NCBI GenBank assembly: GCA_903878415.1
Contig: CAIRHO010000067.1
Coordinates: 22,694-86,693, forward strand
Length of the DNA stretch: 64,000 nt
Direction: 5' to 3'
DNA from: an uncultured Actinomycetes bacterium
GTDB lineage: Bacteria; Actinomycetota; Actinomycetes; Nanopelagicales; Nanopelagicaceae
Shown here: in pieces, positions 27,051-38,090 of the stretch
Position numbering within the stretch: position 1 is the stretch's first letter
How the letters are laid out: the number at the start of each line of letters is the position of its first letter
Translations under genes and position numbers: made by a program
The notes under the pieces: generated by a model
What the model was told of the DNA's origin: nothing
Database searches by the model: none
The model's input: only the letters and a program-made list of their open reading frames with translations

Positions 27051-27824
27051 GTGAATAAAGAAGCTGCACTTCTTTCCATTGAAGCACTCTCCGTTAATTT
27101 CGGAGGCTTAAAAGCGCTTTCAAACGTATATATGGATTTAAATCCAGGTGAAGTGGTCGGTCTAATCGGACCAAACGGTGCTGGAAAAACTACAGCTTTC
27201 AATGCTATCTCGGGACTAGTGGCAGCAACATCAGGGAAACTTTCACTTGATGGCAAAGAACATAATTGGCCAAAACCTAATCAGTTAGTTGATTTAGGAA
27301 TTTCCAGAACTTTGCAAGGAGTGGGACTTTTTCCAGATTTAACTGTTTTAGAAAATGTGATGGTTGGGGCTAATAAATTTGCAAAGAGCGGGCTAATTAG
27401 ATCTGCACTTGGTTTATCTAATAAAGATGAATCCCAATTAAAAGAGCGGGCTCAGTTAGCCCTTGAACGAGTTTATGCTGGCGAACTTTCCAATCGCCGC
27501 GCGGATACGCTTTCATACCCGGATACAAAGCGAGTTTCAATTGCGCGAGCGTTAGTTAGCCAACCGCGAATTTTATTATTAGATGAACCAGCAGGCGGTC
27601 TTGGTGCTGCGGATATTTCGTGGCTCAACGGTGTTATTTCAAATTTAAAATCAATCTGCGCGATAATTTTGGTTGAACATCATATGGATGTGGTGATGTC
27701 GGTTTGTGATCGCATCTATGTGCTTAATTTTGGTGAAGTAATTTCTTCCGGATCTGTCTCACATGTTAGAAATGATCCGGCAGTAATCGCCGCATATCTA
27801 GGCACAAATGCAGGTGGCGCATGA
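27051..27824 (+). CDS. livG: branched-chain amino acid ABC transporter ATPase LivG-type
   Basis: 257 aa nucleotide-binding subunit. Walker A is GPNGAGKTT near residue 44; ILLLDEPAGGLGAAD is Walker B; VEHHMDVVM carries the switch His, and the C-terminal IAAYLG motif is typical of LivG. The signature motif is unusual: LSYPDTKRVSIARAL, with Pro-Asp-Thr where related subunits have Gly-Gln-Gln or Gly-Gly. The start is GTG. It leads a six-gene operon and overlaps livF by 4 nt. Confidence 0.9.
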   Translation: MNKEAALLSIEALSVNFGGLKALSNVYMDLNPGEVVGLIGPNGAGKTTAFNAISGLVAATSGKLSLDGKEHNWPKPNQLVDLGISRTLQGVGLFPDLTVLENVMVGANKFAKSGLIRSALGLSNKDESQLKERAQLALERVYAGELSNRRADTLSYPDTKRVSIARALVSQPRILLLDEPAGGLGAADISWLNGVISNLKSICAIILVEHHMDVVMSVCDRIYVLNFGEVISSGSVSHVRNDPAVIAAYLGTNAGGA

Positions 27825-28534
27825 ACGGTTTAACTGTTAAAGATTTGGTAGTAGATCATGGTGCGATTACTGCCCTTAACGGAATTTCATTTACGGTGGA
27901 ACCTGGTCAATTAGCTGCCATTATTGGCTCAAATGGTGCTGGCAAAACTACGCTTTTGCGGACACTTTCCGGTTTAAAGCAAGCTAGCGGCGGGAGCGCT
28001 CAGTGGCTCGGTGAAAATATTCTTGGAAAGAAACCAGAAAATTTAGTTCGCCACGGAATATCACATGTATCTGAAGGCAAATCTGTTATTCCGGAACTTA
28101 CGGTTGCAGAAAATCTTGCTTTAGGTGGAATCTGGCGAAAAGATAAGAAAGATGTAGCGGCAGTTACAAATGAAGTTTTGGAACTGTTTCCAAGGTTAGG
28201 CGAGCGATTAAGCCAACGTGCGGACACCCTTTCTGGCGGCGAACGTCAGATGCTTGCGATTGGCCGAGCGCTAATTTCAAGACCTAAATTAATTTTATTA
28301 GATGAACCATCACTCGGGCTCGCACCCCTTGTCATCGAACAAATTTTTCAAACCATCGATCAACTTCGCCATAAATTAGGATTAACCATTGTCTTAGTAG
28401 AACAGAATGCTATGAGCGCACTTCGAATAGCTGATATTGGAATCATAATTAACCTTGGAAAAATTGTAGCAACTGGTACGGCAACTGAATTAATAAACGA
28501 TCCGGCGCTCCATGCCGCGTATTTGGGCTACTAA
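27821..28534 (+). CDS. livF: branched-chain amino acid ABC transporter ATPase LivF-type
   Basis: 237 aa second ATPase of the transporter. GSNGAGKTTLLRTLSGL is Walker A, TLSGGERQMLAIGRAL a fully standard signature, LILLDEPSLGLAP Walker B, and VEQNAMSALRIAD the switch region. It overlaps livG by ATGA and livH by one base, so stoichiometric expression is likely. Its normal signature contrasts with the degenerate one in livG. Confidence 0.92.
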   Translation: MNGLTVKDLVVDHGAITALNGISFTVEPGQLAAIIGSNGAGKTTLLRTLSGLKQASGGSAQWLGENILGKKPENLVRHGISHVSEGKSVIPELTVAENLALGGIWRKDKKDVAAVTNEVLELFPRLGERLSQRADTLSGGERQMLAIGRALISRPKLILLDEPSLGLAPLVIEQIFQTIDQLRHKLGLTIVLVEQNAMSALRIADIGIIINLGKIVATGTATELINDPALHAAYLGY

Positions 28535-29430
28535 TGCAACAAGCTATTAACGCACTCCTAATTGGAATCAGTAATGGGTTTATTTATAGTTTGATGGCGC
28601 TTGCTCTGGTACTAGTTTGGCGATCAACTCGTGTAATTAATTTTGCCCAAGCCGGCCAGGCAATTCTCTCTACATATATTGCATTTGAAATCGTAACTAG
28701 AACTGATAATTTTATTTTGGCATTTATTGGTGGCGTTATTGCTGGCGCACTAGTCGGAGCTGTTGTAGAAATTTTGTTGATGCGAACGCTTTTTAAACAT
28801 GTGAGTGATGGGCCAGTTGCAGCGCTAGCGCCGGTGATTGCATCGCTTGGGTTATTAGGGTTAATTAGAAGCATAATTGGAATGGTTTGGGGCAATGATC
28901 AAAAACCATTTTTCCCACCGGTCTCCACAAATGGATTCACATTTGGTGAGACCACCGTGCCATTCTCACGCATGAATCTGCTGATAGTTCTGGGCGCTGC
29001 AACGGTAATGATTATCTTTACTCTGATATTTCAGAAGAGCAATTTAGGTTTAGCACTTCGTGCAGCAGCATTCCAACCAGAAATTGCGCGATTAGCTGGA
29101 GTAAGAGTTGGCGAGATTCGCACAATTGGCTGGATTTTTGCGGGAGCTGCCGGTGCAGTCGCCGGAATTCTAATTTCACCTAATGATGCGATCACGCCGT
29201 ACTCACTTGATTCGCTTTTGATATTTGGTTTTGTCGCTGCTGTGATCGGTGGACTTGAAAGTTTAACTGGTGCTGTGGTTGGTGGTTTAACTCTTGGAAT
29301 TGGACTCTCGTTCATTCTTACTTATATTGGAACTTCACTTATTTTCCCAGCAACATTTGTCGTACTAGCCCTGGTCTTATTGATCCGACCTCAAGGTTTA
29401 TTCGGCAGCAAGGCGGCGCGAAATGCATAG
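28534..29430 (+). CDS. livH: branched-chain amino acid ABC transporter permease LivH-type
   Basis: 298 aa, about eight membrane helices. INALLIGISNGFIYSLMALALVLVWRSTRVINFAQAG is the classic LivH N-terminus and LAGVRVGEIRTIGWIFAGAAGAVAG the conserved cytosolic loop, followed by GGLESLTGAVVGGLTLG. It pairs with livM, overlapping it by 8 nt. Substrate could be branched-chain amino acids, other amino acids, amides or urea. Confidence 0.93.
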   Translation: MQQAINALLIGISNGFIYSLMALALVLVWRSTRVINFAQAGQAILSTYIAFEIVTRTDNFILAFIGGVIAGALVGAVVEILLMRTLFKHVSDGPVAALAPVIASLGLLGLIRSIIGMVWGNDQKPFFPPVSTNGFTFGETTVPFSRMNLLIVLGAATVMIIFTLIFQKSNLGLALRAAAFQPEIARLAGVRVGEIRTIGWIFAGAAGAVAGILISPNDAITPYSLDSLLIFGFVAAVIGGLESLTGAVVGGLTLGIGLSFILTYIGTSLIFPATFVVLALVLLIRPQGLFGSKAARNA

Positions 29431-30391
29431 TTTGCGTCGACTCTTCTTATTTATAATTTCAAGTTTAATTTTACTAGCGCTCTCGCTAAAAGTTGAAGAG
29501 CTCCGAGTTTACCAAGGTGCTCAGATTGCAATTTACGCGCTGGGTATTAGTTCAATAGTTTTATTGACTGGTTACTCAGGTCAAGTCTCACTTGGTAATG
29601 GGGCCTTTATGGCAATCGGCGCGTACAGCGCAGCGCTAACTCAAATTCATTGGCACTTACCACTCTTCGTTACATTTATCGTTGGCACGTTTTCAGCAGC
29701 GCTGGCTGGTGCAATCTTAGGTGGCGGTGCCGCTCGATTATCGGGGCCTTACTTAGCGGGTGCAACACTTGCACTAGCGGTTGGCTTACCTACACTTGCA
29801 AATCAATTTACAATTTTTAATGGTGAAACCGGTTTGGATTACACTGCAGGTACTCCACCTACATGGTTTGGCGAAAGTTTTACTCTATATAAATGGTTTT
29901 TTTGGATCGCCCTGATTAATGTCATGTTGATGATGTTCTTTCTTCGAAATATAACTTCAAGTAGATATGGCCGAACCTGGAAAGCGCTCCGTGGTAATCC
30001 AGTCGCGGCCCAACTCTCTGGCATCCAAGTAGGTGGATCTAAAGTCTTGGCTTTCACGATCAGCGCTGGGGTGGCCGGTCTGGCAGGCACCCTTTTAGGC
30101 ATGATTGGCTTCGTCGGCCCAACGGGATTTGGGCTTGGACTCTCGTTTGCGCTCGTTACCGGGGCGGTTCTATCTGGCGTAACTAGCCTCGCAGGTAGCA
30201 TGCTTGGGGCTGTAGTTCTGGTTGCGATTCCAGAGTTAGCCAGCGTCGTTGCACATCGACTTGGCGATACTGAACGCGTAACCTCAAATTTGCCGGGCTT
30301 AATAATGAGTACGTTATTGATTTTGACGGTGCTATTTACCCCAAATGGCCCAGCAGAACAGATACGTAAACATAAAGCACGGAAGCAGTAA
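29423..30391 (+). CDS. livM: branched-chain amino acid ABC transporter permease LivM-type
   Basis: 322 aa, about nine or ten membrane helices. GYSGQVSLGNGAFMAIGAYSAAL is the family hallmark and GRTWKALRGNPVAAQLSGIQV the coupling loop; SLAGSMLGAVVLVAIPE lies near the C-terminus. The basic tail ends in IRKHKARKQ. It overlaps livH by 8 nt; the binding-protein gene begins 22 bp downstream. Confidence 0.93.
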   Translation: MHSLRRLFLFIISSLILLALSLKVEELRVYQGAQIAIYALGISSIVLLTGYSGQVSLGNGAFMAIGAYSAALTQIHWHLPLFVTFIVGTFSAALAGAILGGGAARLSGPYLAGATLALAVGLPTLANQFTIFNGETGLDYTAGTPPTWFGESFTLYKWFFWIALINVMLMMFFLRNITSSRYGRTWKALRGNPVAAQLSGIQVGGSKVLAFTISAGVAGLAGTLLGMIGFVGPTGFGLGLSFALVTGAVLSGVTSLAGSMLGAVVLVAIPELASVVAHRLGDTERVTSNLPGLIMSTLLILTVLFTPNGPAEQIRKHKARKQ

Positions 30392-30413
30392 ACCCCTCGA
30401 TGAAAGGAAATAC

Positions 30414-31715
30414 ATGATCGGTTCAAAACGCAAAGGGCTCGGTGTCATCACAACCGCGGCCATTGCAACCAGCGCACTGCTGATCTCCGCGATTCCGGCA
30501 CATGCCGAAGTTGGAGTAAGTAGCAGCGAGATAAAACTCGGCATTACCGTGCCCCAGACCGGCCCGGCCGCAACTGGATATAACAAAGTTGCGCCAGCCA
30601 TGAAAGCATATTTCGCGTATGTAAATGCTAATGGTGGCGTAAATGGCCGCAAGATTAACTTGATCATTAAAGATGACAAGTACATTCCACAAGAAGCCAT
30701 TAACATGACCAACGAATTAATTTTGAAAGATAAAGTTATGGCAATCGTTGGCGCGCTCGGAACTGCAAATAATTTAGCGGTTGCAAGCAAAGTACAAATT
30801 GCTAGCCGCGGCGTACCAAGCCTCTTTGTCAATACCGGATATAGCGGGTTTGCGGATAAGAAGAAATTCCCAACAACTTTCGCACTATTTCCTTCATATG
30901 CAATGGAAGCAAAAGCCATAGCAGCGTATTTGAAAGAAAACCTGCCAACTGCAAAAACTTGCGTACTGCTCCAGAACGATGACTTTGGTGCTGATGCTGC
31001 TGCAGGTTTCAAAACTGGTGGCGTAACCTTCACTGAAACTGTTAAATATGTTTCAGGTACCCAAAGCTCAGCTACCGGTCAAACTTGGATCGGTAAATTT
31101 GCTACTGCTAAATGTGAAGTTGTTGTGCTATTCGGTGTAGGTACCGCTAACGCAATCGCACTCGGCGTTGCCGCTGCTGGTGGCTACAAACCACAATGGA
31201 TCCTTGGTTCAGTTGGTTCGGATGTCACAACCATCAAAGCCACGCTAAATAACCCACAAGCTACTGCGCTTATGAATGGCGCAATCGGTGCTTCTTGGGC
31301 CCCAGATTCAGCTGATTTAACGGATGAATATGCAAAACAATTCCGGGAAATCAATACTACTTACAACGCCGGCGCAGTCTTCGATAACAACGTAATGGTT
31401 GGTATGAGCGAAGGACTATTAATCGTGCAAGCACTTCGCGCTGCTGGTACAAATCCAACTCGTAAATCGCTAATCGCAGCGATTGAAAAGAAGGGCTCAA
31501 CATTTGCATCTGCTGGTTATTCTGCTCTTGGATACTCAGCAACAAGCCACGTTGGCCAAACTGGATTCTGGTTTGGTAAGTACAACCTCGCTGGCGAACT
31601 TAAGTCAGTAGATGGTAAGTACACCATGTACACAACCGATTCAGCAGCTGGTCCAGTTGTAAAAACTGAACAGAAGCGTCTGCCAATGCCAGCGAAAGGA
31701 TTACCAAGTAACTAA
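30414..31715 (+). CDS. substrate-binding protein of the Liv-type transporter
   Basis: 433 aa periplasmic-binding-fold type I protein that captures the substrate outside the membrane. An N-terminal signal peptide (about residues 1-31, ending PAHA) is followed by IKLGITVPQTGPAATGYNKV and VNANGGVNGRKINLIIKDDKY, typical LivK-like segments. There is no lipobox Cys. The frame is open further upstream, but the ATG at 30414 has an AAAGGA site and starts exactly at the signal peptide. Its stop overlaps the next gene by one base. Confidence 0.9.
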   Translation: MIGSKRKGLGVITTAAIATSALLISAIPAHAEVGVSSSEIKLGITVPQTGPAATGYNKVAPAMKAYFAYVNANGGVNGRKINLIIKDDKYIPQEAINMTNELILKDKVMAIVGALGTANNLAVASKVQIASRGVPSLFVNTGYSGFADKKKFPTTFALFPSYAMEAKAIAAYLKENLPTAKTCVLLQNDDFGADAAAGFKTGGVTFTETVKYVSGTQSSATGQTWIGKFATAKCEVVVLFGVGTANAIALGVAAAGGYKPQWILGSVGSDVTTIKATLNNPQATALMNGAIGASWAPDSADLTDEYAKQFREINTTYNAGAVFDNNVMVGMSEGLLIVQALRAAGTNPTRKSLIAAIEKKGSTFASAGYSALGYSATSHVGQTGFWFGKYNLAGELKSVDGKYTMYTTDSAAGPVVKTEQKRLPMPAKGLPSN

Positions 31716-33385
31716 TGAAAAATCTAATGAGCAAAAAAAATAAAGTAATTGCCTTCTTGGCATCGACATCGCTAGTTACTATGACAATGGTCGCGCTTCC
31801 AAGCGCGGCTCGTGCAGCTGATCCAAGTTGTACCGATCTTGTTGTCATCACCCAATGCGTTGGTGCAACAACAGATGGCGCTGGATATGTTGTGCAAGTT
31901 CCAGCAAAATTTACTGGAACACTATTTCTATTCTCACATGGATATCGCTATCCAGTAGATATTCCTGCCGGGATTCCATTAGTCGGTGGCTACAAAGTTG
32001 TTAGTTCACCACAACCAGCACCTGGCGGCGGCGCTGCACAAATTACAGAAGTTGCAACTGCAATGCTAGGTAAAGGTTATGCAGTTGCCGGTTCTGGTTT
32101 TGTAACTCAAGGATGGAACGCAGATAGTGGTTTAAAGACCAACGTTGAGTTGATTGGAATCCTTAAAAAGAAGTTCCCAAAAATTACTAAAGTAGTTGCT
32201 TGGGGCGAATCTTTAGGTGGTTTCATTACTCAAGGGCTAGCTGAAAAGTATCCAACGCTTATTGATGCTGCAGCACCACTATGCATGGCAGCTGGATCCG
32301 TTGAAGCTGAATTAACTATGGGCGGTGATGCTCTATGGGGCTTAAAGACTTTCTTCGATCCAACACTTGTTGGCGGAAACTATGCGGCTGGTGCTGCAGG
32401 TTACGCGCAAGCAATGGGCGATATCGTCAAAGTACTTACCATTGCAGGAACTTTGCAAGCTGCAATTGCGGCAAACCCAACTGCACCAGCATGGCCAGCA
32501 ACTTCAAAAGTGCCGGACTCTATTAAGGCAATTCCATCTCGCTCCGCACTTGTATTAGTCGGCGTGATGTCAGGAATTCCAACGCAGAGCGCGCACTTTG
32601 ATAACTCAACTGGTCCTGGCGATCCAACTGCAACCGCATATGTTTCATATGCATCTGCAATTTCACCAGCTCTTGGAACTCTAGAAAATATTGCACAAGC
32701 TGCAATTTTAGGAGTTCTCGCAACTTACGATGTTGAGTTGCAAGCTGGTGGCGCAATATTTGATAACACAAAGACTGATTACGCAGCGCGACTAGGTAGC
32801 GATTTATATACCTATGGTTCAGCGCTAAGTGGTCTTGATGCAGCAAGTGGAATGTTGGCTTACTTAAGCCCACTAAACCCAGCTGCACCACGTGCTGTCG
32901 GTAACCCAAATGCAATGGCCAAAATGCGCACATTGCTAACTCACACTGGAAAAATCAACGTACCAACAATTGCAATGGGTGCTACTGCAGATCCAATTAC
33001 TCCTGCTGGTAACGTGCAATGGTTAGCAGATCGCGCTGCAGAGCAATTAACTGCTTCGCGTTCTGCAGCTAAAGCTGCTTACTTAACTTCTGGTTCATAT
33101 ACAAAACCAGCAAGTAATTTCATGACTATCTGGCAGAAGACTCCTGCTAAATACTCAAAGTACACTGCTACCGGATCACCGGATACAACCCCAGCAGGTG
33201 CAAATGGCACTGGCCATTGCAATACAACTACGAAGCAGTATTTAGCAATTGCAGATCTAGCTTATGCAGCTGCTAATACTGGACAACTAGTTGTTGGCGG
33301 AAAGTTGCTTACAACGCTTCGCAAAGCTGGCGGTCTTTCATACGACCCTGGCTTCAAAGCATCACTTCTTAAGTTCTATAACTAG
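31715..33385 (+). CDS. secreted alpha/beta-hydrolase in the liv operon
   Basis: 556 aa. A signal peptide (about residues 1-35, ending AARAA) leads to an alpha/beta-hydrolase fold: SHGY oxyanion region at 74-77, nucleophile elbow GESLGG with Ser166, probable acid Asp426 (GATADPITPAGN) and probable His501 (GTGHC). It could be an esterase, amidase or peptidase; the exact family is not recognised. Its one-base overlap with the binding-protein gene argues that it releases a substrate outside the cell for the adjacent transporter. A second ATG lies four codons downstream. Confidence 0.8.
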   Translation: MKNLMSKKNKVIAFLASTSLVTMTMVALPSAARAADPSCTDLVVITQCVGATTDGAGYVVQVPAKFTGTLFLFSHGYRYPVDIPAGIPLVGGYKVVSSPQPAPGGGAAQITEVATAMLGKGYAVAGSGFVTQGWNADSGLKTNVELIGILKKKFPKITKVVAWGESLGGFITQGLAEKYPTLIDAAAPLCMAAGSVEAELTMGGDALWGLKTFFDPTLVGGNYAAGAAGYAQAMGDIVKVLTIAGTLQAAIAANPTAPAWPATSKVPDSIKAIPSRSALVLVGVMSGIPTQSAHFDNSTGPGDPTATAYVSYASAISPALGTLENIAQAAILGVLATYDVELQAGGAIFDNTKTDYAARLGSDLYTYGSALSGLDAASGMLAYLSPLNPAAPRAVGNPNAMAKMRTLLTHTGKINVPTIAMGATADPITPAGNVQWLADRAAEQLTASRSAAKAAYLTSGSYTKPASNFMTIWQKTPAKYSKYTATGSPDTTPAGANGTGHCNTTTKQYLAIADLAYAAANTGQLVVGGKLLTTLRKAGGLSYDPGFKASLLKFYN

Positions 33386-33417
33386 GGTAAATAGAACTTA
33401 ATCGAACCGATCATGCG

Positions 33418-33443
33418 AAGGGGCCTAGGAAACTAGGCCCCTT
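33418..33443 (+). terminator. hairpin terminator after the liv operon
   Basis: An 11-bp perfect, GC-rich stem (33418-33428 with 33433-33443) is capped by a GAAA tetraloop. The following bases (CACTATTT) are only weakly T-rich. It separates the liv operon from tsaE. Confidence 0.7.
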
Positions 33444-33454
33444 CACTATTTGGG

Positions 33455-33460
33455 TAACCT
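33455..33460 (+). promoter_or_regulatory. -10 element for leaderless tsaE
   Basis: TAACCT fits TANNNT and lies 6 nt before the tsaE GTG, placing the transcription start on or next to the start codon. No clear -35 or ribosome site is visible. Confidence 0.45.
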
Positions 33461-33466
33461 TCGCAA

Positions 33467-33913
33467 GTGAATGAGATATCTTCGCCAGCAGCGATGCGCG
33501 GATTTGGCGCATCACTTGGCGCGCAATTGCGAGCTGGTGATTTAATAGTTTTGCAAGGGCCACTTGGCGCCGGAAAGACAGCGTTAACTCAAGGAATTGG
33601 CAGCGCGTTAGGTTTTGATCAAATAACTTCGCCAACATTTGTAATTTCCAGAGTCCACAGCGGCAAGCTTCCATTAATTCATGTCGATGCCTATCGCTTA
33701 CTTGGGAATGAAAATTCTGCTTTTGAATTTGATGATCTCGATTTAGCAACCCAACGCGAAAGCGCTGTCACCGTTATTGAATGGGGCGCAGATGTAGCGC
33801 TTCGGTTAGGCGAAGATTATTTACTTCTCGATATTGCATACGGCAAAAGCGATGATGCGCGAACTATCAAAGTTTCTAAATTTGGCGATCGCTGGAATGA
33901 AATCAATCTATGA
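33467..33913 (+). CDS. tsaE: tRNA t6A biosynthesis ATPase TsaE
   Basis: TsaE, 148 aa, drives the t6A-forming complex with TsaB and TsaD. The P-loop GPLGAGKTAL is at residues 31-40; ITSPTFVISRVHSGKLPLIHVDAYRL and VIEWGADVA are typical. It starts GTG at 33467 and overlaps tsaB by 4 nt, opening a four-gene t6A/acetyltransferase operon. Confidence 0.94.
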   Translation: MNEISSPAAMRGFGASLGAQLRAGDLIVLQGPLGAGKTALTQGIGSALGFDQITSPTFVISRVHSGKLPLIHVDAYRLLGNENSAFEFDDLDLATQRESAVTVIEWGADVALRLGEDYLLLDIAYGKSDDARTIKVSKFGDRWNEINL

Positions 33914-34479
33914 GCACTTTGATTATAGATACTGCGACCGATAGAACTTCGGTAGGAATTTTTAGAGATGGCGTTGAAGTTTTTTACGCTTTCCATGATG
34001 GTGCAATTGCCCATGGTGAGGCGTTGCCGAAGATAGTTGCCGAAGGTTTAAAAGTTGAATCGAATATTTCGAAAGTTGTCGTCGGAATGGGACCGGGTCC
34101 GTTCACGGGACTTCGAGTCGGTATTGTTTTTGCGCAGACTTTTGCCAGCGCCAGAAATATCCCTTGGGTAGGCGTTTGCACACTTGATGCAATTGCGCTC
34201 GGTATTAATGAGAATGAATTTATCGTGGCCACAAATGCGCGTAGAAAAGAGATTTACTGGGCTAAGTACTTAAATGGCGTAAGAATAATTGGACCATCAG
34301 TTGCTAAACCAGAAGCGCTTACAGAATATCGTGAGTCAAAATTTGGATTTGGGTTTACTAGCGAACTTTCGCCGCATCCAAAATATTTGTTAAAGATTTC
34401 AGAAGAAAGAAAGAATGACTTAATCGAACCAATGTATTTGCGAAACCCAGATGCAGTACCAACGATCGAGCGCAAATGA
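33910..34479 (+). CDS. tsaB: tRNA t6A biosynthesis protein TsaB
   Basis: TsaB, 189 aa, the scaffold partner of TsaD. LIIDTATDRTSVGI at the N-terminus and GMGPGPFTGLRVGIVFAQTFA are the conserved ASKHA-fold segments. It is somewhat short but complete. It overlaps tsaE and rimI by 4 nt on either side. Confidence 0.93.
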   Translation: MSTLIIDTATDRTSVGIFRDGVEVFYAFHDGAIAHGEALPKIVAEGLKVESNISKVVVGMGPGPFTGLRVGIVFAQTFASARNIPWVGVCTLDAIALGINENEFIVATNARRKEIYWAKYLNGVRIIGPSVAKPEALTEYRESKFGFGFTSELSPHPKYLLKISEERKNDLIEPMYLRNPDAVPTIERK

Positions 34480-34931
34480 TTACCTATCGCGACATGGTGA
34501 TTTTTGATTTAGGTGCAGTCCAAGCAATGGAGCGCGCGGTTTATCCCGATGATGCTTGGTCGTTAGCGCAATTTAAAGAGGAGTTAGCCGGAGCGCCGCG
34601 GAATCGTTTCTATATCGTTGCATGCGAAGAGGAAGAGATTGTTGGCTATGCCGGCATCGCGATTACCCAAGATATTGCCGATATTCATACGTTGACGGTT
34701 GAACCTAAATATCGCAGGCGTGGCATTGGAAACGAGCTACTTCGCAAAATAGAAGATTGGGCAATAGATCGCGGCGCACTTTCGTTAATGCTTGAAATGC
34801 GGGTAGGTAATAGCCAAGCGCAACCACTATATGAAGCTGCTGGGTATCAATCAATTTCAGAGCGAAAGCATTATTACGGCACGGGAGTTCATGCCACCAT
34901 CATGAAGAAAGTGGTGCCGGGTGAAAAGTGA
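34476..34931 (+). CDS. rimI: ribosomal-protein alanine N-acetyltransferase RimI
   Basis: GNAT-family acetyltransferase, 151 aa. The acetyl-CoA loop is in [18 protein letters not shown], and [16 protein letters not shown] closes the fold. RimI acetylates the N-terminus of S18 in enterobacteria and has broader substrates elsewhere. It lies between tsaB and tsaD, as usual, and overlaps tsaD by 11 nt. Confidence 0.92.
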   Translation: MITYRDMVIFDLGAVQAMERAVYPDDAWSLAQFKEELAGAPRNRFYIVACEEEEIVGYAGIAITQDIADIHTLTVEPKYRRRGIGNELLRKIEDWAIDRGALSLMLEMRVGNSQAQPLYEAAGYQSISERKHYYGTGVHATIMKKVVPGEK

Positions 34932-35958
34932 GCCGCTGATATTAGGAATTGAAACTTCATGCGATGAGACCGCTGTCGGAATTGTGCGCGGCCGAACTCT
35001 ATTAGCAAATGTAATTTCTTCTAGTGTGGAAGAGCATGCTCGGTTTGGTGGCGTAGTTCCAGAAGTCGCATCGCGCGCACATTTAGAAGCGATGCAACCT
35101 GCAATTGCGCAAGCGCTAAAAGATAGTGGTATTGCGTTAACTGATATCGATGGTGTTGCGGTAACGGCAGGTCCGGGTTTAATTGGCGCACTCCTTGTCG
35201 GCGTATCGGCTGCATCAGCGTTAGCGCTTGCGTTAAATAAACCGCTATTTGGCGTGAATCACTTAGCATCACATGTTGCAGTCGATGTACTTACCCATAC
35301 CAAACCATTGCAGCCAACTATTGCGTTATTAGTTAGCGGTGGCCATTCATCGCTTTTAAAAGTTGCAGATATAACCGGCGATATAACTGCACTTGGTCAA
35401 ACCATGGATGATGCAGCCGGTGAAGCGTTCGATAAAATTGCGCGGGTGCTTGGTTTAGGTTTTCCAGGTGGCCCACTAATTGATAAAGATGCAAAAGCTG
35501 GTGATCGAAAGGCGATTTCGTTCCCACGCGGTTTAATGCAAGCGCCGGAAATGTTAACCCATCCATTTGATTTTTCTTTCTCTGGTTTAAAAACTGCCGT
35601 AGCTAGATATATTGCAGCTACGCCATCTGCAAAGCGCGCGGATATCTCAGCCTCGTTCCAAGAAGCAGTTGTTGACGTCTTAACTATGAAAGCGATTCGG
35701 GCATGCAAAGAGACCGGGATCGAATCTTTGGTAGTTGCTGGCGGGGTAGCGGCCAATTCCAGGCTCCGTGAGTTAGCTGGCGAACGGTGCGCGGCAAACG
35801 GGATCGAACTTAGGACCCCGCCGCCGGCTCTCTGTACCGATAACGGCGCCATGGTGGCCGCTTTAGGCTCGCTAGCGATGAGTTCTGGGCGTAAACCATC
35901 GGAGATCGGGCTCGCCGCAGAGTCTGCGGTCCCAGTAAGCCGTGCGATCTGGGCGTAA
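34921..35958 (+). CDS. tsaD: tRNA N6-threonylcarbamoyltransferase TsaD
   Basis: TsaD, 345 aa, transfers threonylcarbamoyl to A37 of ANN-decoding tRNAs. [16 protein letters not shown] at the N-terminus, metal-binding [12 protein letters not shown] (HxxxH), [10 protein letters not shown] and [13 protein letters not shown] are intact. The start is GTG, overlapping rimI. The groES promoter begins a few bases after its stop. Confidence 0.96.
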   Translation: MKSEPLILGIETSCDETAVGIVRGRTLLANVISSSVEEHARFGGVVPEVASRAHLEAMQPAIAQALKDSGIALTDIDGVAVTAGPGLIGALLVGVSAASALALALNKPLFGVNHLASHVAVDVLTHTKPLQPTIALLVSGGHSSLLKVADITGDITALGQTMDDAAGEAFDKIARVLGLGFPGGPLIDKDAKAGDRKAISFPRGLMQAPEMLTHPFDFSFSGLKTAVARYIAATPSAKRADISASFQEAVVDVLTMKAIRACKETGIESLVVAGGVAANSRLRELAGERCAANGIELRTPPPALCTDNGAMVAALGSLAMSSGRKPSEIGLAAESAVPVSRAIWA

Positions 35959-35967
35959 ATCCTCAAA

Positions 35968-35996
35968 TTGACCCAACGGAATAAGCATCATAGATT
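35968..35996 (+). promoter_or_regulatory. promoter of groESL
   Basis: TTGACC (35968-35973) and TAGATT (35991-35996) are separated by exactly 17 nt. The expected start, near 36003, falls inside the CIRCE operator, the usual repressor arrangement. Confidence 0.75.
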
Positions 35997-36001
35997 TGGC
36001 G

Positions 36002-36028
36002 TTAGCACTCTCAGGTCCACACTGCTAA
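36002..36028 (+). promoter_or_regulatory. CIRCE operator (HrcA site)
   Basis: TTAGCACTC (36002-36010), 9-nt spacer, then CACTGCTAA (36020-36028). The left arm matches the CIRCE consensus perfectly; the right arm matches at 7 of 9 positions (consensus GAGTGCTAA). HrcA repression of groESL with heat induction is the inference. hrcA itself is not in the window. Confidence 0.85.
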
Positions 36029-36098
36029 AGGGCAGGAATTCGGGCCGAGCATAAATTTCTCTAGGCAAACCTAGAAAAGAGATAAAAGGAGTACATCG

Positions 36099-38029
<1,931 letters not shown>

Positions 38030-38040
38030 TTGAAGTATTA

Positions 38041-38079
38041 AAAAACCCGAGTGGCTAACTAAGCCACTCGGGTTTTTTT
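38041..38079. terminator. bidirectional terminator between groEL and whiB
   Basis: A stem of about 14 bp (38043-38056 with 38062-38075) has A residues on the left and seven T residues on the right (38073-38079). It can terminate groESL on the plus strand and whiB on the minus strand. Confidence 0.85.
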
Positions 38080-38090
38080 ATTTAAATTTA

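Noticed and set aside
35397..35966. Minus-strand open frame opposite tsaD (189 codons)
   Set aside because: It is a shadow of tsaD codon structure; similar frames lie opposite glmS, livM and mdh and none shows family features.
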